Positions 51,378-62,305 of a stretch of DNA of 64,000 nt are shown here, piece after piece. Position numbers and translations under genes: made by a program. The notes under the pieces are model-generated. The model was given only the letters and a program-made list of their open reading frames with translations, was not told the DNA's origin and made no database searches. This stretch comes from Lepidodermella squamata (lineage: Eukaryota > Gastrotricha). The DNA lies in the NCBI GenBank assembly GCA_047495785.1, contig JBLDXI010000054.1:744001-808000 (forward strand), read 5' to 3'. How positions within the stretch are numbered: position 1 is the first letter of the stretch; every line of letters starts with the position of its first letter.

Positions 51378-52280
51378 TCAGCAGTACTCATAAACAGTAC
51401 ATTTCGTTAGGTCAGCAAAGTAGGTGTAACCATCCAGTTTCGCAGGGTTTTGCTCCACTTGACGCAGGGTTTTGACGCACCACTCAAACACCATGCAATC
51501 GTTCTTCTGTTGCGAGAATGCGAACCCGCGGCATTTTCCGTAATTAGCGCAAATGGCAGCGCACATCGCAGCTGTGTCATACCTGATGTGATGAAGTGCC
51601 TTATTCAGTTGTGATTCACAGTTGTAGTCGACTTTGGTGAACACGGTGAGATAGTCGGTGAACTCTAAAATGGATAAAAATATTAGAACCAGCGATAACG
51701 TCGCCGCCAAGGGCACGGGGGTAGCAACTGCATGATTGTAGGTCTTAACACGGGAAAATAGTGTAATTGCAAATTGCAGCCCCCTAAAAACTTGAACGAC
51801 GAGAAATCATAATATAGCATTTTTCACCAGGTAATTTACTTACATACATTTTAATCTTACCGCCAGATAGATAATTACCCCAAAGGAGCAGAGTATGAGG
51901 ACGGGGAAAATGTATTGTCAAAGCTGATTTACTAACTAGTATTCTTTTTGAAGACCCTGCTGCCTTTCTGAATGCCGACTTTCGTATTGGTGCACTCCGA
52001 ATTTAACTGGCAAGTTTTCGCGGTTTTGCTGTAAGTAAAGCCGAGGCATTTTTTCAAGTCATCCATGCAGAAACTGGCGCAGGCATCGATTGAGCTGTTT
52101 TGCAGCGTCGAGTAAACTGATTTGCAAGGGTATTTCACCTCATCAAAGTCATACTTCGAGAAGGCATCTGTAAAGTACGAACGAACGCAGTCATCAGATT
52201 CTAGCAAATAATATAGCAGCAATTATGAACTCACCAACTGCGGCGATCACAGCTGAAAGAGCAATGAATTTCGGAAACAT
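51378..52280 (-). CDS. Secreted protein with two PAN/apple-like modules, copy 2
   Basis: Model: exons 52280-52235 (signal MFPKFIALSAVIAAV), 52167-51937 and 51664-51378; 187 residues. Module 1: KYPC, DACASFC, KKCLGF, KTCQLNSEC. Module 2: DYNC, AAMCAAIC, GKCRGFAF, DCMVFEWC, with extra C-terminal cysteines (KCTVYEYC) that the other copies lack. The donor GTTAGT and the acceptor TTTTAG give K at the junction (KKNT-KFTDYL). The third exon is also open upstream from an ATG at 51716, a possible alternative start with a hydrophobic leader (MPLAATLSLVLIFLSIL). Module 2 is the most divergent of the three. Confidence 0.7.
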
Positions 52281-52680
52281 ATTCAACGCGAAATGATAAA
52301 GTAATTAAGAATAATGCTGATAATTGAAAATGCAGGGAAAATCCGTCAGGTATAATCGCGGCTCCGCCACATGACTTTGAGCACGTGTGGAAAACATCGG
52401 CGATTATTGTCAGGGTGATTATCCCGCTGGCTTCGGTGCTACGATTTCAGCTGCCTCGGCTTGTTTGAACTATGAGTCAGGTTACGAGTATTGAGCGTTA
52501 GCTTAAAGTTTGTTAATCTACGAGAAATAAATTGATGGAATAAGCAGCCGAAGAATGATAAGAAACGTGCGTAGATTCGATGTAATATCCCAGCTGCTAG
52601 GCGCTAATAGTCGCCATGGTAGTTTTATGCGATCGTTTTTCATAATGTCGTGCTGCGTGTTATTCTGGACAATATCACGA
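52281..52680 (-). promoter_or_regulatory. Conserved upstream block of PAN gene copy 2
   Basis: Homologous to 48480-48860 and 60919-61310. It keeps one CACGTG (52382-52387); the first E-box is changed to CACATG. The conserved core is at about 52402-52488. Confidence 0.5.
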
Positions 52681-54651
52681 AAACCAAAATGTAAATCTTG
52701 CAAAATGAGAATGAGATCCATGCTCAAGACCAAGATAGATTTATTATAATTTATCGCATACATTTATGATGATTCATTCACGAAAACGAAACGAAAAGCT
52801 TTTTATTTTGTCCTTTTTTCCAGATGAATGATGCCCAACGAAAATGTACAATTTGGAAGGGAAGAAAAAAGGCGCAGGCACATCACGAAAAGGCGCTTGT
52901 CCGGGACAGTGCGCCACTCATAACACCGGACGGGCACATACTGAAATTATCACAAGGAGCGGAATTATCAGACACAGCAGAAGACAGAAGGCTAGTGATT
53001 AGTGGTAGGACAGCGGAGACGGAAGGTGGAGGACGTGAGAGGAAGAAACAAGGGAATAAGCCGGAAGGGGAAGAAGAAAGAGGAGAGAGACTAACATTGT
53101 GGGACAGGGAGCGGGCCGGGCGGCAAGCGAGCGTTGAGAATTGAGAAGGAAGACAGGTGACTTCACAGGCGGCGACGCGGAAAGCCGAACATTCTCGATG
53201 TCTTCACGAAGCGGCAGCACAAAGCGGACGACCTTGTCGGCATAGCAGCACTGGACGGCTTGTAAGTGCGAGGACAGACTGGGCAGGCGACAGCGCTGCT
53301 CCAGCGCACTAACACGAACACGATCACGATATTTTTTCTAGTGAATATCAACTCCGAGGAGTTTTTAACGCCTAGTGAAGGAACACTCCTACCACACAGG
53401 ATACGGGTCTATTATAAATATAGAAGTATAGATATCGAGGTTGAAACCATGTCGTTTCAACATATTTTTTGCCATTCTTGGAAAGATATCAGTGGAACCC
53501 TTTGGGTGACCTCGACGAAGCGGGGTGTGTTTTTCGCGAGCTTCGGATTCGGCAACATCTCTGGGACAAAGGGCCCAGTAGTGCCCGCGATGGTAGAAGA
53601 GAGTGATGACACCAAAGTTGTCCTCGCACTCGTTCGTGTTAGCTTCTTGCTAGCTTGACCACGTGACTTCAATCAATTCTGTTTCGGTTTATGATGGGAA
53701 ATTTAACAAGTGTGTTTAATTGGTCTAAATTACGTTATTCCTACATGCGCATAGACCAGCGTTTCCCAAACCGTGTCCTATAGGAAACTCGTGTACTATG
53801 CCAACTATGCCAACAACAAGAAACAAGGCATTTTTGGACGATTTTCAGACCGAAAATCGACGAAAAACCGTCAGCTGAATACCTATTTATGAATTTGCTT
53901 ATGAATGCCTATGATCATGAGACGATAAAGGATAGGTAGCAATAATATTTTAAACTAAGAATATAATGTTCCTTGCCAGCATTTCTTGAGGATTTCAAAT
54001 TTTTTAAATTTCAATTTTCAAGGAAGAGGCTCCCAAACTCCTTAAAAGACAGGAAAGGACAAGTGTCGTCGAAGCCTCTTAAAATTTAAGGTTAACGTAG
54101 TCCAACTTACCAGTGGTTCCACAATGCAGAGATGATTTTGATTCCACAACATTATTTGGCTGTCTTCCTGGCCTCAGATTACCCTATTAACACCTTGACG
54201 GCGCATAGTAATATAACATTAACTGTTTTGCGTGGCTGATTATTTTTTCACGCAATAAAAAATGACATTAGGCGCGTTTTTTCGAATTTCGCATTTTCCA
54301 CACTGCAACCCTGGTAACTATAAACGTATGTTTTATATAGTTCGACTCCTTGTTCATCGATCTTAAAAGCGGCATCAATATCTCAGGATGTCAATAATTC
54401 GCAAAAAAACCCCACTTATCACATGTTCACAGTCAATCATGGATAACAGCACACGGGACTACGTGTTATATCGCAAGCTAAGATTGAAATTAAATTCAAC
54501 AAGAGCATAACGGACTAGCTTTTCGGTCTGTGCTCCTCTCTCTCACTAATCACGCTAATCATTTGCCAGCAGGCAAATCCACACGAAGCCTATCCACAAC
54601 TCAGGGGTGAGATCTGACATTTCTTTCAAATTTTTGCGAGCACCATTTACA
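52681..54651. other. Intergenic with a GC-rich, purine-rich segment of unknown origin
   Basis: Positions 52824-53660 differ in composition from their surroundings: a charged open frame at 52824-53144 (RKKQGNKPEGEEERGERL) after a TTTTTTCCAG acceptor-like site, then a second open frame at 53266-53658 overlapping a minus-strand one. No known domain. It may be a decayed mobile element. From 53660 to 54651 I see no gene or repeat. Confidence 0.35.
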
Positions 54652-57274
54652 ATGTTCCTTCAACTCATTCTACTGCTAATCTTTCCGAACAGCTGCTCGT
54701 CTCAAACGGTCTTGTCAAGCCCGATTCCAGCTATGGTTTATCGCACGAACCACAGCCGTAGCAGCAGCCGCCCCGTACTAACAATACTAGCCTCCTGCAA
54801 CTACGGAGGTCTACCTTCAACCAACATCGGACCCTTCTGCACGGAACCCATGCGCTTTGCTCTGGATAGCATTAGAAAAGTTCCTAACTTGCTTCCTAAC
54901 TACGATATTGCGATTGAGCCTTATGAAGACATGGTAGATAACATATCATTATCAAGCTATTTAACTATACTTAATATACGTTTTTGAAATTTAGTGCAGC
55001 CGACCTCCTGGAATTAAAGCCTTTCTATCCCAAATGGATCGAAATGATTTAGTCGTCGGTAGAATCCCTCTCATCGTCCACTCAACGTGCGCATCCCACT
55101 ACTACAACGGTCAATTCATGACTTCGCAGAACTTTGTCGGGGTCGGTTTTTTAGACTGAGAATCCTGCGTTTTTAACTTTATTATTTTATTTTGATGTTC
55201 AGATAACAGCGGTTACTTATGCGGCCGAAGTCGATTTGTATCGAAATCGTTTTCCGAATTTCTTCCCGATGGCGCCTTCTTCCAGTGAGGGCTACAACGC
55301 AGTAGGAAGATTTATGGCTCGAATGAATTGGCTCAAGATGGTCCACATTTCAGAAATGAACGGACTTTTTAATCAAGTAGAGGTTGAAATATCGCGAAAG
55401 CTGGAGACTGCTTTTGGAATCAAAACGCTCGGAATTTTCAAGATTCCCTATGTCACCGGCGTACCTCCCGAATCTGAAGACGTTCAAGTAACAGTCGAAG
55501 AGATGCTGACTGTTGATCCGAGAATCATATCAATAGGGGCTCTCTACCCAGCCAGAATCGCATGTTGGTTCCACCGATACGGGTTATATGGACCCAGCTA
55601 CGTATTATTCATAAATAGCTTAAGCGCTTTCCAAGAAAATGATCCGACTAGATACAGCTGGTGCACTAGTAAAATGCTTCGAGATGTTCTACAAAGCGCG
55701 ATTATTCATGGACCTGCCTCAGCTATGGATCTAAATCAAATGAATAACATCGATTCACTAGGTAACACTGGTTCTGATTTCGACTCGGCAATCAGCTGGA
55801 TGATTCAGGATGCTAGACAGTCGAGATCTTGGGGTATGAGAAATGTTTTCTACGATCCTCTCCTATTCGCTCTATTTGTTCTAAACGCGACGGAAAATTC
55901 TTTGAATAGGAAAAACCAAACTCTTCTGAATTGGGCTACTAACACCCAGAGTTTTAAGAGCAATGGACAGGTTATCGTTGAAGAGTTGAAAAGATCGCTG
56001 TATTCAACTCGTGTGGTAACAAAACTGGGCGAAGTCGGGTTCGAGCCGAATACGACCCGGAACACTGGAGGAAATATGGCATATGGCTTCTTCCGATATT
56101 CTTCAACTGGTACCTTCACGTTGCAGCCGATAGCAGCCTTCGAAACAGGCTCGAAAACATTGAGATTTGTGTTGAACTCAATCAATTGGGGCACAAAAAG
56201 TGGGAAACCACCCGTTGACTCAGTAGAAATTATTCGAATAGTTCTACCGCTTATTTCAACAGTTGGCTACATCACGATTACGACCGTTGCCGGGCTTGAA
56301 TTATTCTGCGTTGTAGTCATCGCCGTTTTCCTTTTTTATCAGGCTAAATCAGCAGATACAACTCATTCTTCATTGGCTCTGTACTATTTCTTGCTTCTCG
56401 GAGATGTACTCCTGCTTATTGCTGTCTTTGTGCAAAAGAAGCATTATAGCAGCACGATCAATGTCGATTGCATGGTGTCGATCGTTTTGATCTTCATTGG
56501 GTTGTTTTGCGTTCTGTACGCCATGGTTGCGAAACTCCATTTCGCTCTGCTAACGTTTCTATCAACGAAGTCCAGACAACCGCAAGTATCGGTGCTGAAA
56601 TCTGTATTCGGAACGATGAGGACAAAAGCTCAGCGCAAATCACGGGGTTCTGTGGTTCAACAAGTCTATGACGGAGAGCATTCTAGGAAATTGTCGAAAT
56701 ACATAGGTTTCATATCGATGTTTGCTATAGTGATCCTCCTCCTTGTTTGGTTTCTTGTCGCACCGATGACTCACGATTTTAGTGTTGAAGCTGCTGGAGA
56801 ACAAGAACTTCGAATGGATGTTGCAAATGAGAATATCGTCCATTCCTGCCAAATAGGGAATTCAATCGTTCCGCTGTGTATTATCGGAATCATATCTTCT
56901 TGTTTAGCACTCATTGTCATTCGGGGAGCTTTCCTAGCTTATGCGTTAAGATCGGTAAGAAAAAACCTGATAAAGTTATTTATCACAAATTAGCTGTTTT
57001 GCCTTGCAGAAATGCATTCCAAGTGTTCCTGATTTAAAAGCTACTCGGTCTTGCTTTTACGGAACAGTGATGCTGCTGCTTTGTGGAGCAATCATTTCTG
57101 TGTTCATCTTCAAAGAACAATCCCTTCAGCGTTTAGCGATTTCAGCGACCATATTCGGCTGTGTGCTATTGAATCTTGGGATAGTTTTCACCGCAAAAGT
57201 AAGCTCTAGCTAAATTAGAACTCAATCGTAATTTTCATTTTCAGACTTATAATGGAACCGCAAGCATCAGATAA
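54652..57274 (+). CDS. GABA-B-type class C GPCR, five-exon paralogue A
   Basis: Model: exons 54652-54933, 54995-55135, 55203-56954, 57010-57198 and 57245-57274; 797 residues, all junctions phase 0. Signal peptide MFLQLILLLIFPNSCSS, then a Venus-flytrap domain (PVLTILASCNYGG, CTEPMRFALDSI, NLLPNYDIAIEPYED, SYGR-like positions replaced) and seven membrane helices starting at VEIIRIVLPLISTVGYI. The fourth exon holds KCIPSVPDLKATRSC and the last two helices, aligning with the GABA-B segment before helix 6. The C-terminus is short (TYNGTASIR) and has no coiled coil. Many Asn-linked glycosylation sites. Exon 2 (141 nt) and the junctions match the gene at 62306, so they are duplicates. Ligand unknown. 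Confidence 0.85.
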
Positions 57275-57442
57275 CGCCGGATAGGTTTCTTTCTTCAGCC
57301 TTGACTAAAGTCTTTTGTACGAATCAGGAAGTTCGATGCATTTAAACAAGTTTAAATAAGATTTGAAGCATCATTAAAATCATGTAGCCGATACCTCTAT
57401 ACCCCAAATGGTTGGTTTAGAAGTTATACCATTTAATACTGA

Positions 57443-57445
<3 letters not shown>

Positions 57446-57521
<76 letters not shown>
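57446..57521. repeat. (TG)n microsatellite
   Basis: About 37 uninterrupted TG units. It lies just downstream (in transcription sense) of the truncated channel gene that ends near 57790. Confidence 0.98.
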
Positions 57522-57524
<3 letters not shown>

Positions 57525-57789
57525 TTATCACCTTAACAAACACTTCCACGGACTCGATTTAGAAAAATTCGCAAGATGCAGCGTTCATAAAATTCCAAAT
57601 TCAGACATCAGACATCAGGTAGCGATCAAAATTCGCAAAACTATGCATACTTATAGACCTAATCTTTTTATAAGCTTTCACAACGCCAGACATGTCGTAA
57701 AAATTCGGCAAGAAAACATTCGTCAAAATCAAAAGCCTGAACTTGAAATTATTGAATTGGAGACGGTTGGAAACGATACTTTTCACGGC

Positions 57790-58509
57790 TCATTTCGATT
57801 TTGCCCAGTTTTCGTACGTGATTGGATAGCAACAAGCAACAAGCGAACAGCGAATTGATCGTGCACAGGCATGCGAATAACGAACACATATCGGTGTAAT
57901 TGCTCGGGAAAATGCGCTGTGGCTTAGCCGCGCTAAAATAGCCGCGCTTCGGTTGCCAAACACGTCGATATAATCGTACCTAGCTGTCATGTTGAGACCA
58001 TTCCAACCGAGGCCGTAGGCGTCCATGAATAGGGAATCGACTTTAGTTTGTTGGGATGGCACGAAAACGGCTGCTTTAGCTGATTCTTGCATGACAAAAG
58101 CGACCTCGCAGTATTGAGTATCAAACGGAAAAGACGTGAAATCCATCGGGCAAAACGAGTCGAACACGCCGACCCTTTGCCAGTATACGCCCACGTTATA
58201 GTCTGTTACATTTTCGTCGAAAAACGCGTACATTCGAGTTGTGAAGCCGCTGATTATCGCAAAGTCTTCCACCGCGTTTTTGTGATGCATATGAGGCCGC
58301 CAGAACGATTGGCCTTCGCCTAAGATGTAGGTCGCGCAGTTCCCCGCGCCTTGAAATTCATCGCATTGATAGTACCAGTTGAGGTTCAGAGCCCCGGAGA
58401 AGGCCATTGATTCTCCCTCCCACGTCGTCAATTCTGTAGAAGAGATTTTTCGAACCTCAGAAAATTTAATATTCAGTCGCACACTTTGAACAAAAAGGCC
58501 TATATGAAT
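57790..58509 (-). pseudogene. Truncated Cys-loop channel gene, paralogue 5
   Basis: The exon starts after a TTACTTAG acceptor at 58510 and encodes the ligand-binding domain: RLNIKFSEVRKI, LNLNWYYQC, SFWRPHM and the 13-residue Cys-loop CPMDFTSFPFDTQYC. After about GNRSAAILARL the expected first membrane helix is not in frame. A hydrophobic stretch (MCSLFACLCTINSLFACC) lies in the next frame at about 57895-57840, and M2 to M4 are absent before the TG tract. No signal exon is certain; a candidate at 59211 is weak. It is more distant from the 1954-9024 cluster than those are from each other. Read as a truncated pseudogene; a secreted ligand-binding protein is a less likely option. Confidence 0.6.
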
Positions 58510-59300
58510 CTAAGTAATTGTCGCGTGTGAACATATGCCAATTTTTCAGCGAGTCGACCTTCGTTCATGAATACGACTCAGACTCGCTGCCTAATTAGCA
58601 TACGCACACAAAAAATATGGCTAAAATTCCGGAGTTTTTAATTCAATCATAATAATATAGTAATAATAATAAAATAGACGGGTACAGGAAGCCGGAAATT
58701 GCACAAATTTGCAACACTTTATAAAAATTGAACTAAGCTGAGGCCTTTGCAACCTGTATAAGCGGATAGGACGAATTCGGCCGGTTTGATTGAAGTTCAA
58801 TAGCGTCATCATTTTTAACTTCAAAGTCGAAAAAATTTACACAGAGGTCAATGAGACTACGGCTGACACGGTGATATTTTTTTTTTGATCAAAAAATGAT
58901 AAGAACCCTCATGATGACAATGATCAGCAATATTCCTCAAAACGGTGATCAAGAATTCATCAAATTCGAATTTCTGTGAATTTTCAAAGGCGAAATTCCG
59001 AAATCGTTCTTCCCGCTATGAAAGGGTTAAGATTGCAGATACCGGCTTCCAAGTTGTATTCCAGCGCGTGAAGGTGCTTCAACGTGAAATTCTGTATGCC
59101 GTTTTCGAAGTAATAAGCTGTGTGATGCCGAAATGACGAGCAGGAATACATATAAAATGGTATCATATTGGAAGCTAGGTGCCATAATGTAACCAATAGC
59201 AACAGACGCACAGAACGTTTTTTTTATTTTGTATTTTAACATGCCCAGGAGGCAAGGCTTTCTCTCTCCAACTCACAACTTGGCTCAAAAACCATCAGTA
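58510..59300. other. Intergenic, with a possible minus-strand signal-peptide exon
   Basis: A minus-strand frame from 59211 starts MRLLLLVTLWHLASNM and runs 75 codons, with a possible donor near 59042 (GCCG|GTATCT). It could be the missing first exon of the channel remnant at 57790-58509 or noise. Nothing else is recognised here. Confidence 0.25.
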
Positions 59301-60918
59301 TCAGCTTTTAGTAGGGTATTTAGTATCATCAGTGTAGTAGTTGTAGCCATCCGAAGGTTTCGCACCTTTCACGACGCACCTATCAAAGTAAACGCAGTGT
59401 TTCTTCAGTGGCGAGAATCCGAACCCGCGGCATTGTGGATGCCCGAAAAGAATGCATTTGGCAGCGCATGCTGAAGGTGTTTCATACGTGTTTTTATCAA
59501 TGTCAGCATAGAGTGCTGTGTTACAGGAGTAGTTGCGTTTTTTGAACCAGTAGTTGAGGTAATAGGTGAACACTAAAATGTATAGAAAACATTAGAACCA
59601 GAGATTGCTATATCACCATAACACATGTTCCATTAAACCATATCAATGTGTCAAGTGCATGGGGGAAGTTATTCCATGGATGTAGGTTGTAGGTCTTAGC
59701 ATGAGAAAATAGCTTATTAGCGCTTATTGCCCCCTCCCTACATAGAAAATTTAAATACGAGAAATTTCATGTTTTCCATGTAAATTTAATGTCGGAGTGC
59801 CTATTTTTGGCATAATTACGCGGTATATTTAACCATTTTTACATCATTTTAAAAATTGAGCTTTGTTTTTACCGTATTTTTGGGGTTCACCTGGTTAGGT
59901 TTAGGCTTAGGCTTAGGGTAAGTGTAAGGGCTAAGGTAATTTTTATTATAATAATACCGTCGTTCGGGGTTAAATTGGCACTTGAGGCGATTTGGCCGAA
60001 AATTGATGCCATCGCATTAATTTTGATAGCTCCTAGACTGCAAGTCAGATCTCTGAAAAAATGTGTGCAGATGATCTTCAACAGACGAATTTGTGCAGAT
60101 TTTTTAGCCAGTTATTTCCCAGAATGAGGCCACGGCAAGCCAGTTTTTACAGGTAAGTTTAGGCGGGTAACAACGACCCATGTGAAATGAATTATCTGTA
60201 ACCAATCGAAAGGCTTTGAGTTCAGATGAAATTTGTTCCCTCAACCATTTCCTTTGGTGATATCAGGAAAAAAACCGCGACTCGAGGCGATGCATAGGTA
60301 TGGCCAGGTAATTGCGCTCAAATTGCCCCATGGAAAAATCATACATGGGGGCGAATTGGTCTTTTGGTTTAATTAGTCTATTTAATTACGGAAACCTTTT
60401 AAACGTCCTCCGACCGACCTAGGACAGTCTGGATTAATTAATTAATTAATTTAAAAAATAAAGTAAAAAAAGCAAATAAAAATGGTGCATCCGGGAGTCG
60501 AAACATCACCCACCATAGGCATGCGGCGCATTATAAACACTCGACCACTCAACAATCTCAAAATATTAGTATGGGTTACTAACAAAGCTTCTTGCTGAAG
60601 ACCCTGTAGCCTTTCTGAATGCTGAGGTTGTTATTGGCGCAGTCTGAATTCAACTGGCACGTTTTCGACGTGCTGCTGTGAGCGAAACCGTGGCATTTCT
60701 CGTCGTCCAGACAGGTACTGGCGCATGTTTCGTCTGAGCTGTCTTGAAGTGTCGAGTAAACTGAGCTGCAAGGGAATTCTACCTCATCAAAGTCATGCTT
60801 CGAGGAGGCATCTGAAAGTACGAACAAAGCACTCAAGTTCTAGCAACAAGGAGCAGCAATTTATCAACTCACCGAGTGCGGCGATCACAGCGAAAAAGGC
60901 AATGAGTTTCGGAAACAT
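59301..60918 (-). CDS. Secreted protein with two PAN/apple-like modules, copy 3
   Basis: Model: exons 60918-60873 (signal MFPKLIAFFAVIAAL), 60811-60584 and 59572-59301; 181 residues. Exon sizes 46 and 228 nt equal those of copy 1. Module 1: VEFPC, ETCASTC, EKCHGF, KTCQLNSDC. Module 2: NYSC, SACAAKC, PQCRGFGF, KHCVYFDRC. Intron 2 is 1,011 nt, far longer than in copies 1 and 2, and contains a short telomere-like tract. If that intron is not spliced, the frame stops at ...KKLC and a one-module protein results. Confidence 0.7.
59895..59918 (+). repeat. Short telomere-like hexamer tract
   Basis: Four adjacent units TTAGGT, TTAGGC, TTAGGC, TTAGGG within intron 2 of PAN copy 3, followed by weaker variants. 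Too short to prove telomeric origin. Confidence 0.5.
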
Positions 60919-61310
60919 ATTCAAGTAATTTTTAAGAAAAATGCTGGCAACTGAAAATGCACGCAATCCGTCAGCTTTTATCGGCTTCTCCACGTGACTT
61001 TGAGCTGGTTTTACCACGTGCGATAAACATCGAATATTATTGTCAGGGTGATTATACCGCTGGCTTCGGTGCTACGATTTCAGCTGCCTCGGCTTGTATG
61101 AGCTATGAGTCAGGTTACGAGACTACAAGTTGTTAAGCTACGAGAAATTAATTGATGAAATGCTCAGCCGAAGAGTGAGCACAACCGAGCGTAAAATTCG
61201 ACGCAATAAGCCAGCTGCTTCTTACCATAATCATCATGGTAGGTAGTTTTGCGATCATTCTTCAATATGACGTACTGCGTGTTATTCTGGACAATTTCAA
61301 TAAAGCCGAA
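60919..61310 (-). promoter_or_regulatory. Conserved upstream block of PAN gene copy 3
   Basis: Homologous to the blocks upstream of copies 1 and 2. CACGTG at 60991-60996 and 61015-61020; conserved core at 61034-61121. Confidence 0.5.
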
Positions 61311-62305
61311 ATGTAAAAATTGCAAAATGCGAATGAGATGCATGCTTAAGACTAAGATAGATTTCTTTTAAGAAGCAGCTTGATTGTAAAATTTCTAGGG
61401 TGCGATCTTGGATCCCTAAGCTGCCAGGGATAGAAACAAATTTTGCGATTTTTTTCCAAAAAGAACTTCAATTTAACTTGCACTTGAAAATTGATCGAAG
61501 CGCGAAAATTTTGAATATTCCCGCTAAAACATGTTCCAAACAGTGGAATCTCTCAAATCTGTCAAAATTAACGAAACAGTGGGATAAAATCTCATATATT
61601 GTTGTCTGACCGGGCGGAGCTGGGGGGATGATTCCAACCACCCCCCTTCCCCCCTTCTGAAATTCGCACACTGGCGGGCGGGCGGGCGTCAGATGGTTTG
61701 CCGGGCCTAAAAAACCTTCCTGAACATGATGTACCATTTTGTTGGCTGCCTGAAGCTGGAGCGCCGGCGAATACACATCCATCTCTATATATCAAAGTGA
61801 ATCAATATTTTAGTCGTAAATCAGGATCCTCAGAAACGGACAAGCTTCAATCCAACGATAAAAATTGTAAAGCGCCCAGACATGTTCCTTGGTTCGGGAT
61901 ATTTCGAAAGCTTTTCAAATAAATGGTCTGCTGGTTTACTTTCCGAAATCTGAAATGATTGTATTATCACGTGCGTTAAACGTGGCTTCTCTAGGTAGGG
62001 ATATGTACTTTGTGATAGAGATGTCGCTGCGTTGCGTTTGAAAGGAGTCGCAATAATATATTATAATGTATGGGTTCCAAGTATTTCTAAACTAATATTT
62101 GGTTGCAGCTAAACATTTGCGTAGTGCTTTTTCTTTAATTAGGATGTGCTTTCTCATTACGCTCCTTTGAAGTACAGCGCGACGATTTCATTTGATATTC
62201 CAGTTGATGACATTGCGGGGTTAATTCAGACTATAATTTTCAAAGTTGCCATTTGTTTTGGAAAAATCGAGCACTGGTTAGTAAGTACACTGCGGCTTCG
62301 CGAAG
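61311..62305. other. Intergenic with a dispersed repeat
   Basis: 61398-61460 resembles 803-870 (GGGTGCGAT..TGGATCC..AGCTGCCAGGGAT). A GC-rich stretch at 61605-61700 has GGCGGGCG and CACCCCCC runs. No gene supported. Confidence 0.4.

Noticed and set aside
51378-51716. Single-exon reading of PAN copy 2 module 2 with its own signal peptide from 51716
   Set aside because: The leader is not conserved in copy 1, where the frame is broken, and the conserved donor/acceptor pair explains all three copies; kept only as a possible alternative start.
47861-52280. PAN genes as venom toxins
   Set aside because: Small secreted cysteine-rich proteins invite this, but the cysteine spacing fits PAN/apple modules and nothing shows toxicity.
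57448-57858. Open frame with a poly Cys-Val start
   Set aside because: A translation of the TG microsatellite and the antisense of the channel remnant.
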